From: Calliopum simillimum
Lineage: Eukaryota; Arthropoda; Insecta; Diptera; Lauxaniidae
Length of the DNA stretch: 64,000 bases
NCBI GenBank assembly: GCA_951812925.1
Contig: OX638368.1
Coordinates: 80,458,909-80,522,908, forward strand
Direction of reading: 5' to 3'
Below the pieces are notes generated by a model. The model was not told where the DNA came from. It was given only the letters and a program-made list of their open reading frames with translations, and did no database searches. Made by a program: the position numbers and the translations under genes. Positions 45,038 to 56,245 of this stretch are shown here, piece after piece (the stretch's first letter is position 1; every line of letters begins with the position of its first letter).

Positions 45038-46365
45038 GTAAGGCAACTTGAATTTTTCCACGTGCGGAGCAGAGTGCCTGTCTCCAGAAGTACAGCAATG
45101 GAATTTTCCAGCTGCAAATGGAGCCGACACGTGGCGGTGGCGCACGTCAAAGTAAAAAAATTACGCCCCTGTATGTGCACAATATGGCGAATAATACTCT
45201 TTTGTTTAAACTGCTTCTAATAAGGTATTTTAGTTTTGGTTTTATGAAACTCAAATTTTATTTGTGGTTTAAAATTAAAACTTTGATTCAATTATTTTTT
45301 GCACAGATTTTATTTGCAACGTCTGCACACTTTGGTATCGATTGCCACAAAGACTTTCGTGATTGAAAAATTTTGCTTTCAATGCGTTCTCTGCTACGAA
45401 TATTGACTTCAAGCCTTACACGCATACGAGTGAAGCAACAGCAAGATATCTCTTGCGCAGCGCAAAACAAAAGTTACGTTTGTTTCAACTGTAAGTTGAA
45501 CAGGAATAAAATTGAGAATGAGAGTGAGCAAGTCAAATTTGAAACTGTCATCAAAATATGCGTATGTATGCATGCACGGACTTTCAACAATGATCGAAAA
45601 TAGTAGACAAAAGAGCGTAACAATCTTTTTACTTAATTATCGCTCTAAAAGCTTTTTCTTTGAATTCACTTATATGCTTGCGGCACAGTGGGACCATTAC
45701 TCAAAAATAAAGTACAAAACTAGAATTCTTAATTTACTTGCAAGACAGGACAGTTTACGGAATATACAGTAAATACTATGTTAACCAAAAATTCATCATA
45801 TATAAATACAATAAAATAAATCAAAAACGATTTTTTTTATAATTTTTATAATTCAAGCAACCTTGCCCATTACAACATATAGAAAATATATAGATTACTT
45901 AATTGTAAAGAAAGAGGAAAACAAAACTTTAATATAATTTGGATAAAAAAATATAAAAAAAAATTTAATTAAAATTTGATAAAGAAAAGAGAAAAAAAAA
46001 TTGTAAAGTGAATAAGGTAAAATAATTAGCTCCCTATTTTATATGCAGCATAAGAGCGTCTTCATATTAAGCAGCAGGCCTGATGCAGTGATGACTTGGT
46101 AAGTCTCTTACAAAAAAAAAAAAAATAAATAACTTTTTTCTTTTGCTATTATTTTATTTAACTATTTGCGCTTAAATATTAAAAATAAGACAAAAGATCC
46201 AAAGTAACAGTTATGAAAAAATTTTGTATTGAATTCCATGTTACTCATTTAGACACGTTGACACTCTCAAGTGATCAATCAAAACGTTTCTCATAGTTAA
46301 TAATTAAACTCATTTAAAATTTTGTTTTCATTTTCGAAACTCTTCTTGCCCTGAGAACAGGAGGG

Positions 46366-48194
46366 CAGAGATGGGCACAGCTTGTTACTTTTGTAACTTG
46401 ATACATTTTTGTTACTTTTATATCAAGTATCAACAATTTTTTTTGTTACTTGATACAAAAGTACTAAAAAAATTTTTGATACTTGATACAAAAGTAACAA
46501 GTAACTAAAAAATTTTTGATACTTGTTACAAAAGTAGCAATATCATGAGTTACTATTGTTATTGATACATATATGTATAAATTTACATTTTTTAATGGTT
46601 TTCAGGACTGCCAACTGTTATTTATTTTTATTTTGGTTAAATGGAACTTTTTTAAATTAAATTAAAAAGAAATAAATTTAGGTCTTGAAGTTCTTAGATA
46701 AGCTTTTTAAAAAATCCAACATATATTTTAGGGTTGCCACCTGGTTATTTTCTGGAATTTTGCTAAAATCATACTTTTTGTGACTTAATTCAAATTTTTA
46801 ATTTAGGACACGCTCAGATAAATTTTTTAAAAATTATACAAAAACTTTTAGAGTTACCACCTGATTTTTATTTGTAAATTTTGCTTAAGCCATATATATA
46901 TTTAGAAAAAAAAAAATTTAATTTAAGTCTTAAAACGCTTAGATAAATTTTTTAAAAATCAATTCATTTTTGAGGTTGCCACCTGGTTTTTTTTTAAATC
47001 AAAATGTTCTTCCAAAAAATTACTCAAATCAACATTTTCTCTCTATAAACTAATATATTGGGTCCAAAAACAACGAAACAAAAATTTAGGGTTGCCATAT
47101 TAGGGTTGCCAGACGTTTCTTCGCAAAATTGCCTTTCTTTGTTAACTTTCTTTATTGAAAAGTTATAGGATCGACCCAAAAACTAATAGTAAATTTTTCG
47201 GGTTGCCACCTGGTTTCTTTTTTTCAATAAAAATTTTTCTTCCAAAAAATTCCTTAAAACAACATTTTCTCTCTACCCCTTAATTTTTGTTTAGTTGTTT
47301 TTGGACCCAAAATGTTAATTTATAGAGAGAAAATGGTGTTTTAAGGAATTTTTTGGAAGAAAATTTTTATTTAAATAAAAAAACCAGGTGGCAACCCTAA
47401 AAATTTAATATTAGTTTTTGGGTCGATCCTACAACTTTTCGATAAAGAAAGTTAATAAAGAAAGGCAATTTTGCGAAAAAACGTCTGGCAACCCTAATAT
47501 GGCAACCCAAAATTTTTGTTTCGTTGTTTTTGGACCCAATATGTTAGTTTATACGGAGAAAATGTTGATTTGAGTGATTTTTTGGAAGAACATTTTGATT
47601 TAAAAAAAAACCAGGTGGCAACCCCAAAAATGTGCTGGATTTTTTAAAAGTTTATCTAAGCGTTTTAAGACTAAAATTATTTTTTTTTTTCTAAATACAT
47701 ATATGGCTTAAGCAAAATTTACCAAAAAAAATCAGGTGGGAACCCTAAAAGTTTTTGTATAATTTTTAAAAAATTTATCTGAGCGTGTCCTAAAGTAAAA
47801 ATTTGAATTAAGTCGCAAAAAGTATGATTTTAGCAAAATTCCAGAAAATAACCAGGTGGCAACCCTAAAAATATATGTTGGATTTTTTAAAAAGCTTATC
47901 TAAGAACTTCAAGACCTAAATTTATTTTTTTTTAATTAAATTTAAAAAAATTCCATTTAACCAAAACAAAAATAAATAACAGTTGGCAGTCCTGAAAACC
48001 ATTAAAAAATGTAAATTTATACATATATGTATCAATAACAATAGTTACTCATGATATTGCTACTTTTGCAACAAGTATCAAACATTTTTTAGTTACTTGT
48101 TACTTTTGTATCAAGTAACTAAAAAAATTTTTGAGACTTGATACAAAAGTAATAAAGTATCAGTAACAAAAAGTTACAATTTTGCCCATCTTTG
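46366..48194. mobile_element. hAT-type foldback element, 1.83 kb
   Basis: Ends CAGAGATGGGCA and TGCCCATCTTTG (inverted, one difference) are flanked by the exact 8-bp duplication CAGGAGGG at 46358-46365 and 48195-48202. The whole interior is one long palindrome centred near 47280. Each arm contains repeats of AGGGTTGCCACCTGGTT about every 115-130 bp, and outer TTACTTTTGTAACTTGATAC-type repeats. No coding sequence. End sequence and duplication size point to hAT. Confidence 0.9.
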
Positions 48195-48199
48195 CAGGA

Positions 48200-49902
48200 G
48201 GGTTTCTCTGTAATGCGATACGAAAAGCAATGCGATGCGAAAACCAGATGCGATCCGAAAATAAAATTGTACTCTGTAACTCGTTCGCATGAGGAAAAAT
48301 GTTCACATTTTAAAATCTCTAAAATATTTATAAAAAGTATGCACCACTTTGCAAAAATGTCAAAAAATGAAAATAAATAAAAATATTTTCAGTCAATTTA
48401 AATTTTTTGGAAATTCAATTTAAATTTTCAATTAAGTTCTATATTAGCATCAACTAACATTGTTTGCAAATCTGGATTTCCCCAGTGCGCATCTCGAGTC
48501 CTGTCAGTTTTCTTAAAAGGAGAAACTTGTACTTTTTGGTGGCTGCACCACATCCGTTTACTTATACCAATTTGAAGGATTTTTTAAACAAACTCACAAG
48601 AGTGTCTCTTATGTGTGGCCTCCATACATAGGTCCTACATGGTCAATATGGTATCTTCCCAAAAGGTTCGTATTCTTTTTTGATTGGTGGTAGAAAATCG
48701 TTCTTTCTTTCTAGATTTTATTTCCATAACGACATGCAGTTTTTAACAACACCCGCAACTTTGTTAGGATTAAGTCTTCTCTGTGGAAAATATGTAAAAA
48801 AATAAATTGCATTTCTATATACATATAAGTAAATAATGTTTTCATTTCAAAATCCTGGGACCTTATAAAAAGGAATAGTAGAATTTCTGTGGAGGGGACT
48901 GTTAGCGAAATGTTCCCGGAAACTTATATTGGGACCTTGAGTTGATTAGATTTAGTGGAAAAGCATTGAAATAAATCGGCGTTAGGAAATAACGCCCAAG
49001 GAAATAACGCCCAAGGAAATAACGCCCAAAAATAAAATGACGTAATAACGCCCAAAATAAAAAACGAAATAACGCCCAAAAAATATGAAATAACGCCCAA
49101 AAACAAAAACGAAATAACGCCCAAATTATTTTCATATAAATTTGGGCGATAATCATTTTGGAAATAACGCCCAAAAATTTGGGCTTTATTTCGTTTTTTT
49201 TGGGCGTTATTTCGTTTTTTTGGGCGTTATTTCGTTTTATTTTTAAAAAATGAAATAACGCCCAAAAACGAAATAACGCCCAAATTATTTTCATACAAAT
49301 AAATTTTGGGCGTTATTTCCAAAATGATTATCGCCCAAATTTATATGAAAATAATTTGGGCGTTATTTCGTTTTTGATTTTGGGCGTTATTTCATATTTT
49401 TTGGGCGTTATTTCGCTTTTTATTTTGGGCGTTATTACGTCATTTTATTTTTTGGGCGTTATTTCGTTTTTTTTTTGGCGTTATTTCGTTTTTTTTAAAA
49501 AAGAAGGAAATAACGCCCAAAAAAAACGAAATAAAGCCCAAATTTTTGGGCGTTATTTCCAAAATGATTATCGCCCAAATTTATATGAAAATAATTTGGG
49601 CGTTATTTCCTAACGCCAAATAAATCATATCAACTAAATAAATAAATAAGTCAAAGACTCACTTACACTTCCGCCTTTTCGCGGTGATTGCGTTTACTTG
49701 TTAGCTGTCGTATGAAATATCCGAAATTCGAACGGTTTTGACATTCGCTTTCGCATCAGAGAGTTTAAAAAATCCGAAAAGGGAAAAAGGGCAAAATGTG
49801 AATGCGATAATTGAAATACGAAATGCGCAATTCGAATTACAAAGTAGCACTTACTCGAATGCGAAGATGTTTGCATTCGCATTCGAATTACAGAGTAACC
49901 CC
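48200..49902. mobile_element. TIR element with CTCTGTAA ends
   Basis: Left end GGGTTTCTCTGTAATGCGA and right end, read inverted, GGGGTTACTCTGTAATTCGA. Subterminal regions on both sides repeat GCGAT/GCATTCG motifs (AATGCGATGCGAAAACC, GAATGCGAAGATG). It contains the small foldback at 48978-49617, and its left tip was hit by the hAT foldback (the CAGGAGGG duplication overlaps its first three bases). The remaining interior, 48400-48970, shows no gene. No target duplication identified. Confidence 0.65.
48978..49617. mobile_element. 640-bp foldback of GGGCGTTATTTC units
   Basis: Ends GGCGTTAGGAAATAACGCCC and GGGCGTTATTTCCTAACGCC are perfect inverted copies, flanked by the exact 9-bp duplication AAATAAATC (48969-48977 and 49618-49626). 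Nearly the whole element consists of GAAATAACGCCCAAA and TTTGGGCGTTATTTC in alternation, with a longer phrase around GATAATCATTTTGGAAATAA in both directions. Translations are low-complexity (repeated G-V-I-S) and not taken as coding. The same motif family occurs in the loop of the giant foldback, which also made a 9-bp duplication. Confidence 0.9.
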
Positions 49903-50380
49903 TCAGTTTCTCATACACATGTTGTTGGTGCATAATTAAGATTTTTTAATAAGAATATGATAATAAAATGAATTCCGATTGAAAATGAATCAAAAGTAGA
50001 TTTTTTATTTAGCTTAACAGGCAAACCAAACATATGTTCGGGTTCTCAAAATGTTCTTTCTTTCGGGTTTTTTTTGAGAACATGGTTGGGTATGGGCATA
50101 TTAGCGACGCAGAACATCTTGCGTTCAATTAGAGTATAATAACATTCAGTACATTTTCATTCTCTATTGACAGTTGTTATGATTTACGAACAGTTCTTTT
50201 CGATTTCCCTTCTTTTGGTAGCTTGGCATGCACGTTTATAAATTTTTTTGTTCAATGGTTATGATAGCAGAGTGTCGCAAGATTCCCCCCATCCGGCGAG
50301 GTCTAGCCTAAATGACGTGCAAATAGCTGCATGAATGCTATACGAAAATTTCATCCCAAGACCACCTACCATTACAACAT

Positions 50381-51375
50381 CTGCGTTTCACTGCAGCAAA
50401 GAGGTATTGCCGCAAAGGCCATTAACTTAGTACGTGCACAATATGAAGGCTTTAAATGCAGTGTGTCACATAACGGGTTGTTGTCACCGACATTCACCAC
50501 TAATTCAGGCGTAGGGCAGGGGTGCTTACTATCACCATCTCTCTTCCTTATCGTTCTTGACGATATCCTAGATAAAGCTCTTAATAAGGCCAAAAGGGGT
50601 ATCCAATGGAACTTTACCGAACATCTAGAAGTTCTCGACTACGCTGACGACATATTCCTTTTATCGTCCAAACACTCAGATATGCAAAGCAAAATTGAAG
50701 ACCTTGTCTTGGAATCACAAAAGGCCGGCCTTAAAATCAAGGTATCCAAGACTTAAAGCATGAAGCTAAACGCAAACAGGAATGATATCACGTTTAGAGC
50801 TGGCAGCAATGACATCGAAAGTGTTGACAGCTTCACGTATTTAGGCAGCATTATCTTCATAGATGGTGGAGCAAAAGAGGAAATCACCTCAAGAATAGCA
50901 AAAGCCGCGTTTGCTCAACTGAATAAAATATGGTATTCTTCCTTTATATCCACCAAAACGAAAGGGCGCATTTTTGATTCGAATATGAAATCGGTTTTGT
51001 TATATGGGTGCGAAAGGCTTGTCACTGAACAACTAACGAACAAGCTGCATATATTCGTCCACAAATGCTTAAGGCGTATACTAAAGGTTTGGTGGCCTCG
51101 CAATCTATCAAATGCCGAGCTACATCAAAAATGCAATCAAAGGGCTATAGCAAACGAAGTCAAGCTGCGCAAATGGAGATGGATTGGTCACACTCTCCGG
51201 AAACCACACAGCGAAGTTTGTCGCCAGGCTCTTGAGTGGAATCCACAAGGCAAGAGAAGACGTGGTAGACCCAAAACCAACTGGAAAAGGTAGCTGGAAA
51301 AGGAAATACAAGAATCGGGAAAGTCATCGTAAGGGATCGCAACAAATGGAGACGTTTCATATTGGCCCTATGCTC
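50381..51375 (+). pseudogene. RTE-like LINE: second part of RT and C-terminus
   Basis: This continues the RT from 43122: SLQQRGIAAKAINLVRAQYE, then SGVGQGCLLSPSLF, LEVLDYADDIFLL with the YADD box, and (after a stop at 50757) DSFTYLGSIIF, IWYSSFISTKTKGRIF and VLLYGCE. The C-terminal domain has LRKWRWIGHTLRKP and GKRRRGRPKTNWKR, followed by a stop and a readable tail WRRFILALCS near 51365. The L-R-x-W-x-W-x-G-H-x-L-R-K motif is typical of this LINE group. The next element starts at 51380, so the 3' end is cut or separated. Confidence 0.85.
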
Positions 51376-51379
51376 TATA

Positions 51380-52609
51380 CTGCCGTCCTAAGCAAGAATG
51401 CCGTAACTCCAATTTTCAAAAAAATGAGTTTATGGCGTTTTTTGGGTCATCACGGTTCTGTCCGTCAACCCACAAGAACAGGTTGCATTATGCCTTTATT
51501 TTCCCTATAAAATCAACTACGACTTTTGTCGTAACTCCCAGCCGTACACATTTTATAATTTAAGAATACCGTATCTCCACATGCTAAGCAAAAACACCGC
51601 AACTCCATAAAAATGTATGTAGTAGCATACATTTTTAAAATCATTTCATTTCCCTAAACCATTTTAAAAACAAACAAATTTTCTTTATGACACATCTCGT
51701 GCGCGTAGGAAGTTTCGATTATGGCCTCTGGACAAGTCAGTTAGTAAAATTTTCTCTAAGATCTATTTTAGAGTCTGGTTCCACAGAGAAAAATTGTAGC
51801 AGCTCAGATTGATTGAATCTGTCATTTTTAAAAGGGGATATGTGACTAAATTGAAACTTATGAAAAATTTAAGAAAAATCCTCATAAGTTTGGTAAATCT
51901 TATTTCAGTGCGATTTTAGTGATGGGGATTAACTAACAATAATAGTAAGCAGTAATCTGCGTACTTGGAAAATAGATTAACCAACCAGTGCCATCGCCAC
52001 AATGACAAAAAGGCAAAAGAATAATTCTCTGTCGACTGACATATATCCCCTTTTAAAAATGACCAATTCAATTAATCTGTGATTCAAGTTGGAATTCACA
52101 ACTTAAGGAAATTCAAACCCACATGGCGCACAACGAATCAGATCAAATCCCTCTTACAAAAAAAGGAACTGTGCGTAAGCGGAAATATTACAAAGACACT
52201 GCAGAACAACGGAAAAGAGCTTGCCAGGAAGAAAAAACTAGTAGACACAAAATTGGTATTGGTCTTGGTCACCAAAAGGCAAGAGTGTTTCTTCGGATTT
52301 ACTCTTTCTTCACAGTAAATTTAATCAAAAGTTGTCTTTACGGCATTTTTGATTTGTATCAGCTTCGTCAGAAGTAGTGCGATGCAAAACATATTACCGT
52401 AACTCCATTTTCGACTTAAATTTACGAAATTGGCTATTTCTACTATTGCCATTATGTAGAGCGTGAAAAATCCTCTAGGAATGAGGAATAAATACAAGTT
52501 TTTCTTAAAGCTGAAACCGTTGAGGAAACGAAACAGCAAGAAACACAAAAACTCATTTTACAGAAATAAAAATTTATTGGAGTTACGGCATTCTTTCTTA
52601 GGACGGCAG
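51380..52609. mobile_element. TIR element with TATA target duplication
   Basis: Ends CTGCCGTCCTAAGCAAGAAT and, inverted, CTGCCGTCCTAAGAAAGAAT, both followed inside by GCCGTAACTCCAA. TATA flanks both sides (51376-51379, 52610-52613); a TA duplication is equally possible. The phrase GCCGTAACTCC recurs in variants near 51527, 51596 and 52395. A nested hairpin lies at 51800-52085. Short overlapping ORFs at 52079-52377 have a basic stretch (VRKRKYYKDTAEQRKRA) but no recognisable transposase. Confidence 0.8.
51800..52085. repeat. Nested hairpin
   Basis: GTCATTTTTAAAAGGGGATA pairs with ATATCCCCTTTTAAAAATGAC-type sequence (the pairing continues outward through GATTGAATC/AATTCAATTAATC). Probably a short MITE inside the TIR element. 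Confidence 0.65.
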
Positions 52610-52882
52610 TATACATTTTAGGTATCAAAAATTTGGATATTTCATATGTATTTTAAAATTTTAACGGCTACAACTTTTTTGTTTCTTGACCCATACGAAA
52701 AAGTCATTTTAAAGGTTTGGATTCGTTCTTTTTAATTGTATACATAGTTTTTAAATTAAATATTTTTAAGTGAGTTTTTTTTTTTTTATATTTAAATCAG
52801 CGAATTTCCAAAACTTAAATATCCCACATAATTTTATATTATAGCGGCTATAACTTTTATTGTTTCTGAACCGATACGACGA

Positions 52883-53930
52883 TAAAAAATAAAACGACAA
52901 AAGGGCCTCTACTTTTCATGACTTTTGTTAATGATATCGTTGATTGTTTTATAAGCTGCAAGTTTCATATATATGCTGATGACATACAAATGTACAAGCT
53001 ATTTCCAAAATCTTTATATCAATAAGCAATAAGTGAGGTTAATCATGATCTTGAGAATATTTTCAAATGGTCTGAAAGCAACGGTCTGAGACTGAATCCT
53101 ATTAAAACGAAAGCAATGGTTATTGACAGATGCAGATATAAAATTAATATCCCTCAACTCTGTTTAAATAACTCACCAATTGAGTATGTTGAAAAAAATT
53201 AAAAACCTTGGAATGTTCTTTAGCAGCAATTTTACATGGAATGAACATGTGAACAACATTGTCTCGAAGATTTATGGGACATTAAGGGGCCTTAGTCCAA
53301 CTATAAAATACCTACCGAATGATGTAAAGCTTAGACTGGTGAAGTCTTTCATATTACCAATAATTTTATATGGTTGCGAATTGTTTTCTAATTTGGATCA
53401 GGAGTCGAATAGGAAACTAACAGTGGCTTATAATAGCTCTGTTATTTCTGCACAAAATAATTATAAACAAGGAACCTGATTATCTCTTCGAAATTTTAAA
53501 AATCGGCAGGACTCAAAGGAATGTGCAGTTAATACTACCACGATATAAATATCTTACAACCTCTCGTCACTTTTTTGTTTATGCGATACTTCAATGGAAT
53601 GCGTTACCCACTTATCTAAAACGAATAGATCGTCCGCAGATTTTCAAACGAAAACTTATAAAACATCTCACTGGCGATCTCTGAAACATTAAATCATAAT
53701 TTTTTATTTTTTTTTATTTTTTTTCTCTTTTTTTTCCTTTTCTGTCCTTTTATTTTTTTGCTTCTTTTTTTTATCCATTAAGAAATGAATACTTTTTATT
53801 TATCTAAATCTAAGTATTATAAAAATGGTTAAGTTAAGCAGATATATTGAGTGGCAGACCAAACTTTGTGCAGATTTAAAAGAGAAATCTTATTGTACAT
53901 TCGAATGAATTAATAATAAATAAATAAATA
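52883..53930 (+). pseudogene. LINE fragment: RT palm to 3' end
   Basis: Reading starts at GPLLFMTFVNDI, then FHIYADDIQMYKLF (RT active site), WSESNGLRLNPIKTKAM, IKNLGMFFSSNFTWNEHV and LPIILYGCE. After a stop at 53479, another frame gives QLILPRYKYLTTSRHFF and ILQWNALPTYLKR. It ends in an (AATA)n tail at about 53905-53930, as in LINEs with microsatellite 3' ends. The 5' part is missing (5' truncation). Clade not decided; different from the RTE-like element next to it. Confidence 0.8.
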
Positions 53931-54318
53931 AAAAGGAAGGGTGGTAAACATCTTTCCATTACATACAAAATTTGCATGTAGTTTAATTTAAGCAAAGATC
54001 AATTCTTGCTTTTTATTTATGCTTTTTTGAAGTTATTATTAAGTTTTCAAATTGGCTTTAGATGTAGAGCTTTGGCCGTAGATAAATAATAAGACTTTTA
54101 GAGGGTGGCGGCAATATTGCCGCACATAGACCACAAGGGTCCATAGTGAACAAACATAGTAGAAAGTCATAATTTTCTTATACTGCCTTAAAAAAGCATT
54201 AAAAAGCAATGATCGATTCCTTAAATGGGGAAGGGGGTGTACGTTTTTTTAAAAATGCCTTACGTAATTTACACTTCATCCAAAAAATAAAAAGTTTAGA
54301 GGGCTGCTTTTTTAAGCA

Positions 54319-54712
54319 CGATAGAACTTGAAACTTTAAAAAATAACACAAAAAATTAAATTGTAATCAACATTTTTTTTATTTGGAAGATCAATACATA
54401 ACATTAACATTTTAAAATGATTTCGGGTGATTGGGGGAATATGTGTCATAAAAATCACGAAGTCGTCAAAAAGTGGCACGAATCAACTGCTGATTTTCAA
54501 AGAAAATTTGATTAATTTCGCTGCCCGATAGAAATCGAAATTGTAAAAAATAGCACAAAAAATTAAATTGTCATCAACATTTTTTTATTTATTTGAAAGA
54601 TCAACACATGGCTTTAACATTTGAAAATTATTTTGGGCGATAATAATCACGAAGACGACTTAAGTTGCACAAATCGATGACTGATTTTCAAAGTGAATTC
54701 TGATAATTTCGT
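54319..54712 (+). repeat. Diverged tandem duplication, ~200 bp unit
   Basis: GATAGAACTTGAAACTTTAA (54319) and GATAGAAATCGAAATTGTAA (54527) start two copies that share ATTAAATTGT, TCAACATTTTTTT, a GATCAA-ACATA-type stretch and GCTGATTTTCAAAG. The surrounding 53931-55480 shows no gene. Confidence 0.75.
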
Positions 54713-55504
54713 GGCTTTGTTCAAGCGTGCATCTATTTATGATGATTTGTTAGAGTATACTGAAACAAATAACAAAAAAATAATAATTTTTTGTGTTATT
54801 TTTTACAATTTGAAGTTCCATCAGTCTTTAAAAAAAACTTCCTTTAGTAGAAACACCACAATATTAGAGGTATGAAAGGCCAAACAAACAAAAAAGTATT
54901 ACGAACAATTAAAATGCAAGTTTATTACAATTGCTCTCAGACAGTGACAATAAATCAGAAGAATATCAAATGTTGATAATATAAAGCACTTGGACCAAGA
55001 GTCCATCGTATAAGTCATAAAGAAAAGTAAATTTGAAAATGCATAAACGGTGATAACGCCGTGGATCCATATTTTTAAAAATTAAAAGGCATGTCAAATA
55101 AAAACAAATTTTTCGGAATATATTTAAAGATAAGTCGAGAAGTATACATGCACTATTTCCTGGATTTAGAGATATACCTCAAAACAGCGACATTTGCACT
55201 TTGAAGGAAGAAATCTCGAAAAAATTTGAAATGATAGATCAAAGCAGACTATTGAATCGTTTTCAGTAATATACGTAACTTCCGATGGGTATATTAATAC
55301 CTCTTATCAAATAGTTTCCTTTCCTGTGGGGATTTGGTCAAGCCTGAGCAAACAAACGGTTTCATACATAAATACAAGCCAGCATATGTATTTTCGACTT
55401 TACTGTTATTTATGGGTGTTTTTGGTGATGGAGATTTTCATATTATGAACTTTCGCAGTAATTTGTTTGACTACATATATTTTATTATTTATTTTTCTTA
55501 AATC

Positions 55505-55637
55505 TTAATTAGCAGTTTCACATGCATCCACCCAGTCGTTGTATACATCAATTGGTTCTGACAGAAAGTTGATTGCCGTTTGATAGTCTTCCATGCAAAC
55601 GCGACATGTTATCCTAGCAGTGTTTCGACTTTTGTCC
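55505..55637 (-). CDS. ELOF1: Terminal exon of transcription elongation factor 1 (ELOF1)
   Basis: The exon reads [20 protein letters not shown] followed by [23 protein letters not shown] and a TAA stop. This is the highly conserved C-terminal half of ELOF1, a small zinc protein that associates with elongating RNA polymerase II; its second Cys pair (CRVC) is present. It is preceded by a good 3' splice site (polypyrimidine tract and CAG at 55638-55640), entering in the last base of a Met codon. Downstream AATAAA signals lie at about 55481-55493. The first exon with the other CxxC was not found in the window, so it lies beyond 64 kb or is lost. No disabling change is present: it is either the real gene with a TE-filled intron or a recent partial copy. 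The longer 127-codon ORF (to 55888) is intron read-through. Confidence 0.88.
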
Positions 55638-55691
55638 CTGCAAAAAAAAAGAAGTGTTAAATATAGTATGTATATATTATAATTAAAATTG

Positions 55692-55870
55692 TGCGATATG
55701 CCTTCCCAGGCTACTTTCAAAGCTTGAAAGAGATCTTTCTTGGTTCTACAATTTTCCTTGTTGATTTTCATATTAGCGATCTCCCACAGGTTCGCAATGA
55801 GAATCAACAAGGAAAAACCAAGAAAGGTCTCTTTCAAGATTTGAAAGTAGCCTGAGAAGGGATATCGCAG
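55692..55870. repeat. Hairpin MITE in the ELOF1 intron
   Basis: GCGATATGCCTTCCCAGGCT pairs with AGCCTGAGAAGGGATATCGC, and GAAAGAGATCTTTCTTGGTT with AACCAAGAAAGGTCTCTTTC, around a loop near 55770-55790. The stem is about 75 bp per side. Confidence 0.8.
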
Positions 55871-55911
55871 GACAGTGTTATATGACAAAATTTAAAAATT
55901 ATACTAATTTT

Positions 55912-55966
55912 ATGAACTTTTAGCCATTATTTGCAAGAATCCAAAATTCTATGCATTTTTCAACTT
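55912..55966 (-). repeat. Inverted partner of 58972-59028
   Basis: TATGAACTTTTAGCCATTAT followed by TTGCAAGAATCCAAAATTCT is the inverted copy, with few changes, of the sequence at 58972-59028. The LTR element and RpL7 pseudogene lie between the two. Confidence 0.7.
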
Positions 55967-56114
55967 AGAAAATCATGACAATTAGGATAAGAGAAAAAAA
56001 CTACTACACATGGCTATGGTAACATATGTTTCGGTTACCGCCACGTAACCATCATCAGTAGCGGAATCCCCAAACAAGCAAGCAAAACTCGTCGTTAGTT
56101 AAATATATTGTTAA

Positions 56115-56245
56115 TGTAGTATCTGTCCTTATTAATTATTAAACAACAATAACTACTTATTGAAAATGTAAAATGTCAAACAAATATTAATAAAAGATTT
56201 CACTTCTGAGTAAGCTTTGAATTTAACTACACGCACTATTTTACA
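56115..56245 (+). repeat. 5' LTR
   Basis: Starts TGTAGTATCTGTCC and ends CGCACTATTTTACA; contains AATAAAAG near 56190. One visible difference from the 3' copy (ACTATTTTACA against ACTACTTTACA). Confidence 0.92.

Larger units (their letters stand above)
43123..50376. mobile_element. 7.25-kb insertion into the LINE, class unknown
   Basis: Ends TGTAATGGT and ACCATTACA are perfect 9-bp inverted copies, flanked by ACAT (43119-43122 and 50377-50380). Removing it with one ACAT restores an open RT reading (REN, then ICVSLQQRGI). This supports one insertion event with a 4-bp duplication. The left part has CTTATACATATTGGTCGGCA and a short ORF MEDNSLLMEHEN (43491) that could be a primer site and gag start, but no second LTR was found at the right end. 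Most of its length is later insertions (46366-48194, 48200-49902, 48978-49617). Stretches 43500-44900 and 45040-46357 have no recognisable gene. Confidence 0.7.

Noticed and set aside
48902..49613. ORFs with repeated G-V-I-S-F on both strands, resembling membrane segments
   Set aside because: Direct translation of the GGGCGTTATTTC motif array of the 640-bp foldback.
43123..50376. Interpretation as a normal LTR retrotransposon with paired LTRs
   Set aside because: The ends are inverted (TGTAATGGT/ACCATTACA), but no direct repeat longer than that was found between the first and last few hundred bases.
55505..55888. A 127-residue single-exon protein with ELOF1 C-terminus
   Set aside because: Only the last 44 residues match ELOF1; the rest is intron sequence upstream of a good splice acceptor, including a hairpin MITE.
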